DNA from: Aquila chrysaetos chrysaetos
Taxonomy: Eukaryota > Chordata > Aves > Accipitriformes > Accipitridae
Direction of reading: 5' to 3'
DNA length: 64,000 bases
NCBI RefSeq assembly: GCF_900496995.4
Contig: NC_044018.1
Coordinates: 29,841,825-29,905,824, forward strand
Under the pieces are notes generated by a model. The model worked only from the letters and a program-made list of their open reading frames with translations, made no database searches and was not told the origin of the DNA. The first letter of the stretch is position 1; each line of letters begins with the position of its first letter. Of the stretch, positions 50,150-60,009 are shown piece by piece. A program made the position numbers and the translations under genes.

Positions 50150-50520
50150 CTGTGGTTCCCCTTCCCATCCTGGAACCCTGCATCCCACCCCACCCCACCC
50201 TGTCCCATCCCACCCTGTCTCACCCCATCCCGTCCCCTGGCTCTCCATACGTCCCATCCCATCACCCATTTTCCCACCCCATGACACAGCACCCCATCCC
50301 ATTGCTCCCCACCCATCCCACAACCCACCACCCCATCTTATGACCCCACCACCCCATCCTACGTCCCACCACCCCATCCCATGTCCCACCACCCTATTAC
50401 CCAGCACCCCACAGCCTGACCCAGCACCCCACCCCATGTCCCACCACCCCACCCCGTTGCTCCCCACCCATCCCACAACCCACCACCCATCCCTGGGCTC
50501 ATCAACCTCCATCTTCTCTC
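50150..50520. repeat. CCCATCCCACC-type simple repeat
   Basis: Irregular tandem copies of 'catcccacc', 'ccaccccatccc' and 'catgtcccaccac' units span the interval. The opposite strand reads Gly/Trp/Met/Val-rich. It is a degenerate C-rich minisatellite. Confidence 0.85.
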
Positions 50521-51519
50521 CACCCCCGTCACGCTGCTGGGGATGAGGGTCCAGAGGGGGGGGGCAACAGGGGAAAAAAAATACCCCAGTTTAGGTGGAA
50601 ACTCTTAAGGAGAAGGGGAAAAGATTAAAACCGTGGGAAAAGATGAAGACCTCGCAGGCGGGGCGCTGCTCGTCCCTGCAGCACTGCTCGTTTGAAGACC
50701 TTCGTTAGGAGAACAAAGGAACGGCAGAAAATATTGGGAGAAAAGACGCCGGATTGATTCCCCCCCCCCCCCGCCCCAGCCTTTTGTTGCAGGTTCGTGG
50801 TGTGGGGGGGGGGGAGCTTTGTGCCTATAAATCACTGCTCCTCACTCACCTGCTGTAATTGGGGCCCCTAACGAAGTTGCCCTCGTGCCAGCACCCCGAT
50901 ACCCAGGCCGTGGGCATCCGATGGCACCCAAAACCAGGTCTGGTCCATGGAGGGGGGGTATTTATAATGGGCCAGATTCTGCGGGGGCAATTTTGGGGCT
51001 CTGTGGGGTTCCCAGCTGCAGGATGGGGGTGAGTGGAAAAAGGGGGTCACGGCAAGGCTAAGGGAAGAACCCGGCTCGTCCCCAAATGGCTTTGCCCGGA
51101 GCGGACGACCTTTCCCGGCTCTGCCTCCCCCTCCCCTCCCTCTCGTCTCGCTTTTTTTCCCTTTTTTTTTTTTTTTATGTTCTCCCGCTCGCCGCTGCGG
51201 GGATATTATTTTCCGTAGCATCGTGGTGCAGTGCAGAGAGCAGATGAGGAAGAAAGAGCCGAGCCCTCGCCCCCCGCCGCCCCCCACGCTCCGCAGAGCA
51301 GCGGCGGCGAAGGGACCCCCCCCAAACCCCCTCTTTTCCTCCCCAAAAATAAGGGAAGCGCAGCTCTGCTGGGCTGCACTTGGGGGAAAAAAATACCCGT
51401 TTTTGGCTTGCCTGGGAGCGGAGTCGGGGCGAGCGTCATGTGGGCCCCCCCCACACGCACCCCCACAGCTGGTGAGCTCCTGGGAGGAGAAGAAGGGGTT
51501 GTAAATCGTAAGGGCAGAC
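50521..51519. other. G/C-run-rich spacer with one compact AT-rich block
   Basis: Long C and G runs occur at about 50760-50775 and 50803-50815. ATAAATCA lies at 50827-50834. The stretch at about 51175-51245 ('gatattattttccgtagc') is less repetitive and could be conserved. Frames of 100-260 codons on both strands lack recognisable domains. Confidence 0.35.
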
Positions 51520-52610
51520 AAGATTGCACCACTGCGTGCGTGCACACGCGTGTTCAGGTGTGTACACACATATACGCACCCCCAATCTGGGCACGCCCAT
51601 GCATGCACACTCACTTGCCTGCACACATGCTTGCGCACACACACACACACGTGTCAGTACATGCACACACACATGCATGCACACAGGTGGCAGTACACGC
51701 ACATACATGCACACGCGCACACATATATGCCTGCATATATATGCACACGTGCACACCCATGCCTGCACGCACACAACCAGTGTGCACCCTTGCACGTGCC
51801 TGCCTGCACCCCCCCAAACACACACACAAGCACTCAGACACACTCCTGCACTCCCCCGCCACGTGCATGCGTGTACACAAGTGCCTGTGTAGGCATATAC
51901 ATGCAAACACAGGTATGCACGTGTACACACAAGGATACACACACATATGCCCACGTGCATATACACACGCACACACACATGCACACAGGCATTCACACAT
52001 GCACACACAGACATGCACATGCACACACACATGCATGCAAATACGTGCGCACACAGATGCAGGCACACACAGATGCGCGCACACAGAGATGCACGTGCAC
52101 ACACAGATGCATGCACACACAAGCACACACATGCACACACACACGCATGCACACACAAACACACACACAGATGTACACAAACACATGCACACACAGATGC
52201 ACACGCACACACATGGACACACAAACACGCGCACACAGATGCACACAAACATGCATGCACACAGACACAGATGCACACACACACATGCGCATACACACAC
52301 ACTCAGATGCACGCACACACAGATGCATATAAACACACACGCACACACAAACACATGCACACACAGATGCACACGCACACGCATGCACACACAAACACAC
52401 TCAGATGCACGCACACACAGATGCATATAAACAGACACGCACACGCACATGCATGCACACACAAACACACTCAGATGCACACACGCACACAGAGATGCAT
52501 ATAAACACACACGCACACACAAACACACGCGCACACAGATGCGCGCGCACATACACACACGCACGCACACAGACACACACGCACACGCACACGCGCGCAG
52601 GCACACACCG
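51520..52610. repeat. CA/TG-rich alternating purine-pyrimidine tract, about 1.1 kb
   Basis: Almost the whole interval alternates purine and pyrimidine: ACACAC runs with interspersed GCGCAC, ATGCAC and GATGCA variants. Longer-period repeats are visible, for example 'cactcagatgcac' recurring at about 52300, 52398 and 52468. Such DNA can adopt Z-form. Open frames of 260-460 codons on both strands (His/Thr- or Cys/Val-rich) are artefacts of the repeat. Confidence 0.95.
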
Positions 52611-52850
52611 GCTCCCCCCCCCCCGCCCCCCCCGGCCCGGCGCGAGGTCCCGGTGCCCCGGCGGTGCCTCACCCGCAGCCCGGCCCGCATCGCTCCCGCC
52701 CCCGCCGCGGGCCCGCCCCCCCCTCCGTCGCCCCCCCCCCCCGTCGTCGTCCACCCCCCCCGCCCCGGCCCCGCCGTCGCCCCGGCAACGGTCGCCGTGG
52801 AGCCCGCAGCATCCCCCGGGGACCGCGGCGGGCGGGGGGGGGGGTGACAC
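52611..52850. other. CpG-island-like GC block
   Basis: Very GC-rich, CpG-dense DNA ('cggcccggcgcgag', 'ccgtcgtcgtcc', 'ccccggcaacggtcgc') between two tandem arrays. It lacks a recognisable coding exon. It may be an orphan CpG island or the first exon of an unseen transcript on either strand. Confidence 0.4.
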
Positions 52851-53790
52851 TGCCATTGGGGGTCACAACCGCCTGGGGGGGGGGTCACACTCGCGTTGGA
52901 GGTCACACTCATGTGCGGGGTCACCGTAGTGTGACCCCTGGGGGGGGGGTCACACTCACGTTGGGTGTCACATGTGTGTGGGGGGGTCACACTCATATGG
53001 GGGGGTCACACTCACGCGGGGGGGGGTCACACTCATATGGGGGGGTCACACTCACATGGGGGGGTCACACTCATATGGGGGGGGTCACACTCACATGGGG
53101 GTCACACACACGTTGGGTGTCACATGCTGGGGGGGTCACACTTGCGTGGGGGGGCCACACTCATATGGGGGTTCACACTCATGTGGGGTGTCACACTCGT
53201 GGGGGGGGGTCACACTCATGCAAGGGGGGTCACACCCACATGGGGAGGTCACGCTCGCATCGGGGTCACACTCACGTTGGGTGCCACATGCATGGGGGGG
53301 GTCACACTTGCACAGGGGGTCACGCTCACGTGGGGTGTCACACTCTTGGGGGGGTCACACTCATGCAAGGGGGTCACACCCACATGGGGAGATCACACTT
53401 GTATGGGGGTCACACTTGTGGTGGGGATCACACCCACATGGGGAGATCACACTTGTATGGGGGTCACACTTGTGGTGGGGATCACACTCGCATGGGGGGG
53501 TCACACTTGCATGGGGGGTCACACTCGCATGGGGGGTCACACTCATACAGGGGAGAATCACACTTGCACAAGGAGATCACACATGGGGGGACACATTTGC
53601 ATGGGGGGTTTATTGCACTCGCACGGGGGATCACACATAGTGGGGGGGATCACGCTTGCACGGGGGGGACACTTGCACGGGGGGGCAGTCACACTCGCAC
53701 GGGAGGATCATACCCACATGGGGGGGATCACACTCACACAGCAGGGAATCACGCTCGCACGGGGGGGGCATCACGCTCGCACGTGGGGAA
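52850..53790. repeat. Minisatellite: 17-22 bp GGGGTCACACTC unit, about 45-50 copies
   Basis: Nearly every 17-22 bp a core 'tcacac' follows a G run of 3-10. Variable inner parts are catatg, cacatg, catgcaagg, ttgcatgg and ttgtggtggg. Some blocks of several units are duplicated (for example around 53370-53430 and 53430-53490). The changing unit length leaves all frames open for 400 codons or so; the Gly/His/Thr/Ser-rich translations are not proteins. Confidence 0.95.
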
Positions 53791-54699
53791 AAAGGGAAAC
53801 GGAGGAAAAAGGAAAGAGGAAAATGGGGGAAAAAAGGAAAGAAAAAGGGAAAAGGAGGAAGGGGAGAAACAAATTCTGCTACATTTTTAGTGACAAAAAG
53901 CAGCAAATCCCCATTTCTCTCCATGCCGGGGCCCAGCCCTGGGCTCATGTCATGAGCTGGCCAGTCTCAGCCTCCCAGCCAGTTGCTGGCACAGTGGGTG
54001 TTTGGGGCAGACACTGGGGGTTTTGCCCCAATTTGAGGGGGTTTAGCCCCAAATTTAGCCCCGCTTCCCTGGTGCAGCTGGGAAAGTGGAGTTTTCTGCT
54101 TGGAGCCTGGGGTTATTGTCCCAATACTGGGAGTTTTTAACCCAAAATTCAGTCTGGCTTTCCTGGTGCTGCTGGGAACGAGGTGGGTGTTTGGGCTTGG
54201 ACGTGGCTCAGGTTGGGGGGGGTTGTCCCCAAATTTCCCCCTGTACCCCCAGGGCTCTCCCGGTCTTGGGGCAGGGGGGGCAGCTCTGGCTGCGATTGGA
54301 CAGGGCAGGGCAAAGTGCTGAGGTTGGATTGGTCCAGAAGCCAAATAACCTTCTTAGGATTGGTTTGGGGGGCTGCTGACATCACTGGCTTGCTAAGAAA
54401 ACTGATGACATCATCAAGGCAAGCAGTGACATCACCTCTTCCACTCCATGGCTGCAGGTCTGGACCAGACACGCTGGTGATGGGCATTCGCTGCTTGCTT
54501 TGCTGGTGGGGTGGCCTGAGCGAAAGGGGGAAGGCTCATCTTCCCCTGCCTCGGCAGCACCAGTAAAATCACCCCCCCCCGGGAATATTTGTGCCCAAAT
54601 GCAGCAAATAAAGAGGACGTGGGGGGTCCCCGAGGGGTCCCCGGGACTGCGGAGCCAGCAGTGGCAGTGACCTGCCTCCCACGCAGGGGAAATCTCCTT
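53791..54699. other. Spacer between arrays
   Basis: An A/G-rich purine tract lies at about 53785-53870, then ordinary GC-rich DNA with no recognised exon. Confidence 0.4.
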
Positions 54700-54840
54700 C
54701 ATTAGCGGTGGAAAACAGCGGCGCGGGCATGAAAAGGCAGCGATAATATTTTATTTGTGCCTTTTTACGAGGCTGGCTCTTGAAAGCCGCCCTGGCACAA
54801 GGAGGGGAGCGTGATATATTGGTGGCTGCTGGAGAGGTGG
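54700..54840. promoter_or_regulatory. Small candidate conserved element
   Basis: AT-richer, CpG-retaining block ('gcagcgataatattttat', 'ttttacgaggctgg', 'gcgtgatatattgg') set between tandem arrays. No repeat and no coding signal. Conservation is suspected from composition. Confidence 0.35.
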
Positions 54841-55009
54841 AGCGTGACGGTGCCGGAGGAGAAACGCGTGGCCAGTCTGTCCCCCCCTGCCCCATCCCTG
54901 CAAATCCTGCTGGTGTCCCCAGCTGCGAGATGTTGTCCTCAAATGTGTGTCCCCAAAGGGTTGCAGACACCAGCCCTGGGCCCCAGGGTGTCCCCGTCTT
55001 CAGACAGCG

Positions 55010-55600
55010 TCCCTCAGCCCAGGCATGTCCCCAGGTCTGAGACACCGTCCCCAGGTCCGAGGCACTGTCGCCAACCCAAGACACCATTCCCAGGTCCAAG
55101 ACACTGTCACTTGGCCCCAGACATGACTCCAGGTCCAAGACACTGTCCCAAGATGCTCCTTGCAGGTCCAAGACGCTGTCGCTCAACCCAAAGACACCGT
55201 CCCCCATCCCCAAGCTACCATTCCCAGGTCCAAGACCCCATCCCTTGTCCCAAGACTCCATCCTCCAACCCAAGACATGTCCCCAGGTCCAAGGCATTGT
55301 CCCCTACTGGGGACACCATCCTCCAGTCCAAGGCACTCCCAAGACACTGCCCCAGGTCTGAGACACTCTCCTTTGACCCAAGACACGTCCCCGGCTCTAC
55401 GACACCATCCCAAGACACCAACCCCAAGTCTAAGATATGGTCCTCAGCCTGAGAGACCATCCCCAGGTTCAAGACATTGTCCCCAAGTCATGTTCCAAGG
55501 TCCAAGACACCATCCCCGACCTTGGACGTGTTCCCACATCCGAGATGCTGTCCCCAGCCCAAGGCATGTCCCCAGGCAGGAGATGCTGGAGAGCTGAGGG
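55010..55600. repeat. Minisatellite: CCAGGTCCAAGACACTGTCC unit
   Basis: About 25 degenerate copies of a 20-25 bp unit, core 'ccaggtccaagacac', run head to tail with variants such as 'cccaacccaagacac' and 'ccaggtctgagacac'. Frames of 140-240 codons on both strands come from the repeat. Confidence 0.9.
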
Positions 55601-55839
55601 GCAGGCAGGGAAGCAGGCAAGCAGCAGGCAGGGGTCTGGAGGGCAGAAAGGAGCTGCAGAGTGACATGGAAAAGCCAAACCTCTCACTTTCCAACAGCAA
55701 AACCCCTCGGGAAAGCGGCACGGTCACCCCAGCACAGCCTCATACCTGCCGCCGGAGAATCCCCACCGGCTCGGCTGGGCTCTCATCACCTTCCTGACAA
55801 CCCTTCTCAGGGGGACTAAAACAAGCCGCAAGCCCCCAG
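55601..55839. other. Spacer
   Basis: No feature is recognised apart from short GCAG-rich words near 55600-55640. Confidence 0.4.
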
Positions 55840-56080
55840 TAAATCGCTGTCCTCTGCCTGTGGCACGTCCCGCGGCACCGGCGTCCCGGCCGGACAGACG
55901 ATATCTATAATCCTGCCGTGCTGTCGGAGTAAATCTCGCGGCTCTCCCAGCATCGCCGAGACCCCAATAAATATCTCCATTTCCTGCTGTCCTGGAGGGA
56001 AGATCTGATCAGCTTTTAAATGTCAAACGTAAAGTAAAGTTTGTCATAAAAAAGCCTGTAAAAAAAAGAAGAAAATACCC
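55840..56080. promoter_or_regulatory. Candidate conserved element
   Basis: CpG-retaining block becoming AT-rich to the right ('gacgatatctataatcc', 'ccaataaatatctcc', 'caaacgtaaagtaaag', 'cataaaaaagcctg'). It contrasts with the minisatellite on its left and carries no simple repeat until the A-rich end. Confidence 0.38.
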
Positions 56081-56429
56081 CGCCAAGGCGGGCCGGGAGC
56101 CAGAACGGAGTGTGGCAGCATCCGAAGGCGCTGGGGGATGTTTCGGGTACCCTGTCCCCATCGTTGTGGGGTGGGGGGGACACCCATTTTAATACTCCCC
56201 ACCCCAAAAAGGCTCCATCAAGCCGCTGCTCCCGGGATGAGAGGGGACAGGGATGGCATGGGTGCAGTGGGGGCGGCGTTAAGGGTGTTTTTGCAGCATG
56301 ATTTGGTTGGCACCCCAAATCCCAACGGATAAATTAGGCGCATCCCAACCCTTCACCGGCATCACCAGGGGGGCCAAAAAACCCCCAAATCTCCCCCAAA
56401 AGACATCCCCCCCCCCTCAGTTTTTTCTC
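56081..56429. other. GC-rich spacer
   Basis: C-rich words and a C run near 56409-56416. No exon recognised. Confidence 0.4.
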
Positions 56430-56620
56430 CCCGCCTGGCTCGCCAGCCGCTAATTCCCCTCCATTTTAATGCTTCCCATGACGCCATCCCATTTGGGCTC
56501 TTCTGAATCATGTCGTTTCATGTACTAATTAAGCAATAAGACACAACAGGGCATGGATTTATGGGGCCGTATTTCACGCATAGGTGTGCGGTGGCACCGC
56601 GCGGCCGCGAGCGCTTCCCT
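56430..56620. promoter_or_regulatory. Candidate conserved element
   Basis: AT-rich, repeat-free block with 'gccgctaattcccctcc', 'ttttaatgcttcccatg', 'gaatcatgtcgtttcatg', 'ctaattaagcaataag' and 'ggatttatggggccg'. Homeodomain cores are frequent. GC-rich DNA flanks it on both sides. Confidence 0.42.
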
Positions 56621-57339
56621 GCAGCCGCAGCACCCTCCTCATGTGGCTGCGGCACCCAAGGGTCCCGGCTACCACCCCGGTGGTCCCGGTTGCCACGCTG
56701 GGGGTCCTCCTGGCTGCCATTCCAGAGCTGGTCATGCCCCGTGGTGCAAACACGGGTGGGGAAAGTCCCTGCCGGAGCACCGCGGAGGAGGCAGGAGGTG
56801 GGAGATGCAAGGGGAGGTGATGAGCACCCAAGGGTGCTGCTCTGCTGGCAGAGGGTGGGGGTTTTGGGTGCTTCGTGGGGGCAGTGGGTGCTCTGGGGGT
56901 GGTGGGGTGAGCGCTCCTGCTCCTGCTCCGCTCCTGCGCAGCATCCGCCTGGCTTGATGCATGCCGTGTGCCTCTGTCTGGATGCTACCCTGGGGACCCT
57001 GGCTGGGCATCCAGCCTGGATGCCACCCAAATCTGGGGAAAGCAGAGCCAGGTTGGATGCAGGATCACGCACACACGCCACTTAGTGTCACCTGCAGCCC
57101 AGTGTCACTCACAGCCCAGTGTTACCCACAGCCCAGTGTCACCCGCTGTCCAGAAATGGGGCCGGTCCTGGCATGGCTGGACCATCACTGCCCTCTACCC
57201 TCCCATGGCAAAATGGCAGCCGGCCCCTGGCACCACACCGTCCCCGCTGCACCCCGACACCCTGGGCCAGGCCCTGGGGACAGGAGGACCGGCGAGGGAG
57301 AGGTCCCCGGGGCTGGGGTGGGAGGTGGGAAGCGGGGGC
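56621..57339. other. GC-rich spacer
   Basis: Frames of 80-190 codons overlap on both strands; none has a recognisable domain. A short tandem of 'agcccagtgtcac' lies at about 57095-57150. Confidence 0.4.
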
Positions 57340-57830
57340 AGTGATCCCTGGGATCCAGCTGTGGGTGTGACAGTGACCCCCAGATCCAGCTGTGGGTGTG
57401 ATGGTGGTCCCTGGGTTCCAGCTGTGGGTGTGACAGTGACCCCCCAATCCAGCTGTGGGTGTGATGGTGTTCCCTGGGATCCAGCTGTGGGTTTGATGGT
57501 GACCCCCCCGATCCAGCTGTGGGTGTGATGGTGGTCCCTGAGATCCAGCTGTGGGTGTGACAGTGACCCCCATGATCCAGCTGTGCAGGTATGATGGTGA
57601 TCCCTGGGATCCAGCTGTGGGTGTGACGCTGGTCCCTGGGACCCAGCTGTGAGTGTGATGGTGATCCCTGAGATCCAGCTGTGCCAGAATGATGGTGATC
57701 TCTGGGATCCAGCTGTGGGTATGATGGTGACCCCCATGATCCAGCTGTGGATGTGACGGTGATCCCTGGGATGCAGCTGTGGGTGTGAGAGTGACCCCCC
57801 CCAATCCAGCTGTGCGGGTGTGGCATGGCC
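57340..57830. repeat. Minisatellite: 31-34 bp GATCCAGCTGTGGGTGTGA unit, 15 copies
   Basis: The core 'atccagctgtg' recurs at 57353, 57384, 57416, 57447, 57479, 57511, 57543, 57575, 57609, 57641, 57673, 57707, 57739, 57771 and 57804. Two kinds of tail, 'cagtgaccccc' and 'gatggtgatccctg', partly alternate, giving a dimeric 63-64 bp order. Each unit carries the E-box CAGCTG. The opposite strand stays open for over 200 codons because of the repeat. Confidence 0.95.
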
Positions 57831-57866
57831 GGGCGATGCAGGGGTGCCTGTGCTCACACCCACGGG

Positions 57867-57891
57867 GGTGTGTGTGTGTGTGTGTGTGTGT
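57867..57891. repeat. (GT)n microsatellite
   Basis: About 12 tandem GT dinucleotides follow the 31-34 bp minisatellite. Short, exact and likely polymorphic. Confidence 0.95.
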
Positions 57892-57899
57892 GAGCCATT

Positions 57900-58340
57900 G
57901 TGCCCGGTGTGGGTGACTGTCCCTCCACCGCCTGTCACCGACCCTGCGGACGCAGGGGGGGATCCCCCCGGCCCCCCAAAACCCTCCTCCCCCGGTCCCT
58001 CGGGGGGGCTCTGTCGGGGCGCGGAGGCGGTGGGAGGCAGCCCGGTCCCCTCCCTGTCCCCCTCCCTGTCCCCATCCCTGTCCCCGTCCCCGCTCCCCGG
58101 GGTCCCCGCGGGGCCGGTCCCGCTCCCGCCGCCGCCGCCTCATTAGGATGCAGCGCGGGAGGCGACTGCGCCAGCGCCGGGACGGGGCTGGGGACCGGGA
58201 GCGGGGAGAGGGACGGGGACCAGCACCCCCCCTCGCACCCCCCCCCGCCCCGGTACCCCCCACCCCGAGGACACCCAGGAACCCCTGCCCCCCCCTCCCC
58301 GTGCCCACCCCCAGCCCTCTGAACCCCCTTAGGCAGCCGT
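57900..58340. other. CpG-island-like block
   Basis: CpG-rich, with 'ccgccgccgccgcctcatt' near 58126 and 'gactgcgccagcgccggg' near 58164, plus a tandem 'ccctgtcccc' tract at about 58047-58095. It could be an orphan promoter on either strand. No recognised coding exon follows, and the 415-codon - frame that crosses it continues through the minisatellite, so it is not believed. Confidence 0.35.
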
Positions 58341-58599
58341 AAGCCCCCCCCCCCATGCGCCACCCACTAACCCCCCCATCCTCCATACACCCCCCCCATT
58401 ACAACCCCCCAACACCCACCGCACCCCTACTCCCACCTCCAGCCCCCCTCACTCCCCTGCCGCAATTAACAGCATCCCCTCAGTCCCCACCATTCCCCAG
58501 TCGTGCCTCAGTTTCCCCACCCAGCACCAACCCCCCCCACCCCAAACCCCCCTCACCCCCCAAAAGTGGGACAGCCCCCCCTACACCCCCCCACCCACT
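58341..58599. other. C-rich spacer with a MIR-tail word
   Basis: Almost pure C/A-rich sequence with C runs; GTGCCTCAGTTTCCC lies at 58503-58517. Confidence 0.5.
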
Positions 58600-58860
58600 C
58601 AGAGCGGCGGCCGCCGTCACGCCACGGCGGCTTTGCAAATCCCGCTATTAATCGCAAGGTCAAAGCCATTACGGTGATATTAAAACCATCAGAGCCCACG
58701 GGGGGGGGATGTGGGGGGGGGGCTGGGGGAGGGCCCTCCTCGATTCTCCCCCCCCCCACTCCCGGCTCGACGGCTTTGGAGGCGCGCACAGAACATTGCT
58801 TTTTAATTTAAGCCGTTAAGGTCAGTGGCAGCAAATGGAGCCGAGGTTTAAATCAGGGAA
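58600..58860. promoter_or_regulatory. Candidate conserved elements with AAGGTCA sites
   Basis: Two AT-rich blocks (58625-58700 and 58780-58860) surround a G/C-run segment. CAAGGTCA at 58655-58662 and TAAGGTCA at 58817-58824 are nuclear-receptor monomer sites of the ERR/NR5A type. 'ctattaatcgc' and 'gatattaaaacc' are homeodomain-like. GC-rich DNA flanks both sides. Confidence 0.4.
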
Positions 58861-59199
58861 TAAAAAAAAAAAAAAGGGAAAAGGAGGAAAAAAAAGAAGA
58901 GGGGGGAGGAAAGGCGGACAAAGACGGACGGACGGACAGGCCGCAGATGAGGTTTTGGGGGGGCTGAGGGGTGGGGGGGGGGCTGGGGCAGGCCTGCCTG
59001 GGGGTTTGAGGGGGTTAAAAGGGGTAAGTGGGGCAGTGGGGTGGGTTTGGGGGAGGGTGAGCCAGTGGTTTGGGGTGCCCTGGTGGGTGATTTGGGGTGC
59101 GGGGTGTCTTGGGGCTGCGGGTGGTGGTTTGGAGGGGGGCACCCACTTGGGGGCACCCACCTGCCCACCCACACCCGGGCAGGCACTGGCACACGCCTC
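58861..59199. other. Purine-rich then G-rich spacer
   Basis: An A/G-rich tract (58861-58920), 'gacggacggacgg' tetranucleotides, then G-rich DNA. No exon recognised. Confidence 0.5.
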
Positions 59200-59560
59200 G
59201 CACACGTGTGTCCCTGTGCAACGCCCCCTGTGCGCGCACACACCCCATGTGCATACACACACACACGTGTGCACACCCCCCTGGTGTGCACGCACACACA
59301 AAGCCCTGTGTGCACGCACCCCCCGTGTACACACACACACACACCCCCCTGCGTGCACACCACACACACACTGTGCACACCCACGCACACACCCACGCTC
59401 ACGCCGCCATGCACACACCTATGCGCACAAACACACGCTCACACCCATGCACACACGTGCTCACACCCACACACACGCTCACACCCACGTGCACGCACAC
59501 GTGCACGCACAGCCCCATGCACAGGCACCCCTCGCACACGTTACACACACACGGAGCCCC
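59200..59560. repeat. CA-rich alternating tract
   Basis: Degenerate ACAC tract with interspersed GTGCAC, CACGCA and CCCCC words, similar in kind to the one at 51.5-52.6 kb. Long His/Thr-rich or Cys/Val-rich frames are artefacts. Confidence 0.9.
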
Positions 59561-59614
59561 CCGCGCTCCCCCCGCGGCGGCAGGGCAGGGCTGATGGATG
59601 GCCTCCTTTCAATC

Positions 59615-59745
59615 CCGGCTCCTCGTTATTGATTTTCCTTTAATGAAAGTTAATTATAACAATGATTTAATTAATAGCGGCTCTCTCTGCCTTTATGGCT
59701 TCCCGCATTAGGGCTGCCCATAAATACGGCTGCCTGACAGCCCGT
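59615..59745. promoter_or_regulatory. AT-rich island between GC-rich arrays, candidate enhancer
   Basis: About 120 bp of AT-rich, repeat-free DNA with TAATTA-type cores ('agttaattataac'), the palindrome TTAATTAA at 59667-59674, 'gttattgattttcc', and 'cccataaatacggc' near 59718. It stands inside about 2 kb of GC-rich tandem-repeat DNA, which suggests selection holds it. Position: about 1.1 kb upstream of the ATP synthase subunit c promoter. Confidence 0.45.
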
Positions 59746-60009
59746 GCAACACCGCCGCCCCGCACCCCACCCTGGGGTGACACCGTGTCCCCCCCACATC
59801 ATGGGGGGCCTCCAGCACCCCGGGGTGACGTTGCCCCCACACACACCCCGGGGGGCCCCCAGTCCTCCAGCACCCTGGGCTGACATGACCCCCCCCCACA
59901 CACACCCCCTGGGGTGACACGATGCCCCCCTGTCCCCACACACCCGTGCACCCTCCTTGCACACACCCGTGCAAACACACGCAGGTAAAGCCCACGGACC
60001 ACAGCGATG
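59746..60009. other. GC-rich spacer with short 'ggggtgac' repeats
   Basis: Loose repeats of 'caccctggggtgac' type. No exon recognised. Confidence 0.4.

Noticed and set aside
51231..52430. Open frame of 399 codons (+) and a 461-codon frame (-)
   Set aside because: Both cross the alternating CA/TG tract; His/Thr- and Cys/Val-rich translations are what CA and TG repeats give in any frame.
52850..53790. T-box response array
   Set aside because: TCACACTC lacks the full AGGTGTGA half-site in most units, so binding is not claimed, only noted as something to test.
52664..53890. Open frame of 408 codons (+), Gly/His/Thr/Ser-rich
   Set aside because: It runs through the TCACAC minisatellite; a second long frame is open in another phase over the same DNA and no splice or start context supports it.
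57139..58386. Open frame of 415 codons (-)
   Set aside because: Generated by the 31-34 bp minisatellite; overlapping frames in other phases are equally open.
1..60000. HOXC13 homeobox exon or CALCOCO1 exon
   Set aside because: Searched by eye for the homeodomain and for SKICH or zinc-finger words in all open frames; none seen. Short exons could still have been missed.
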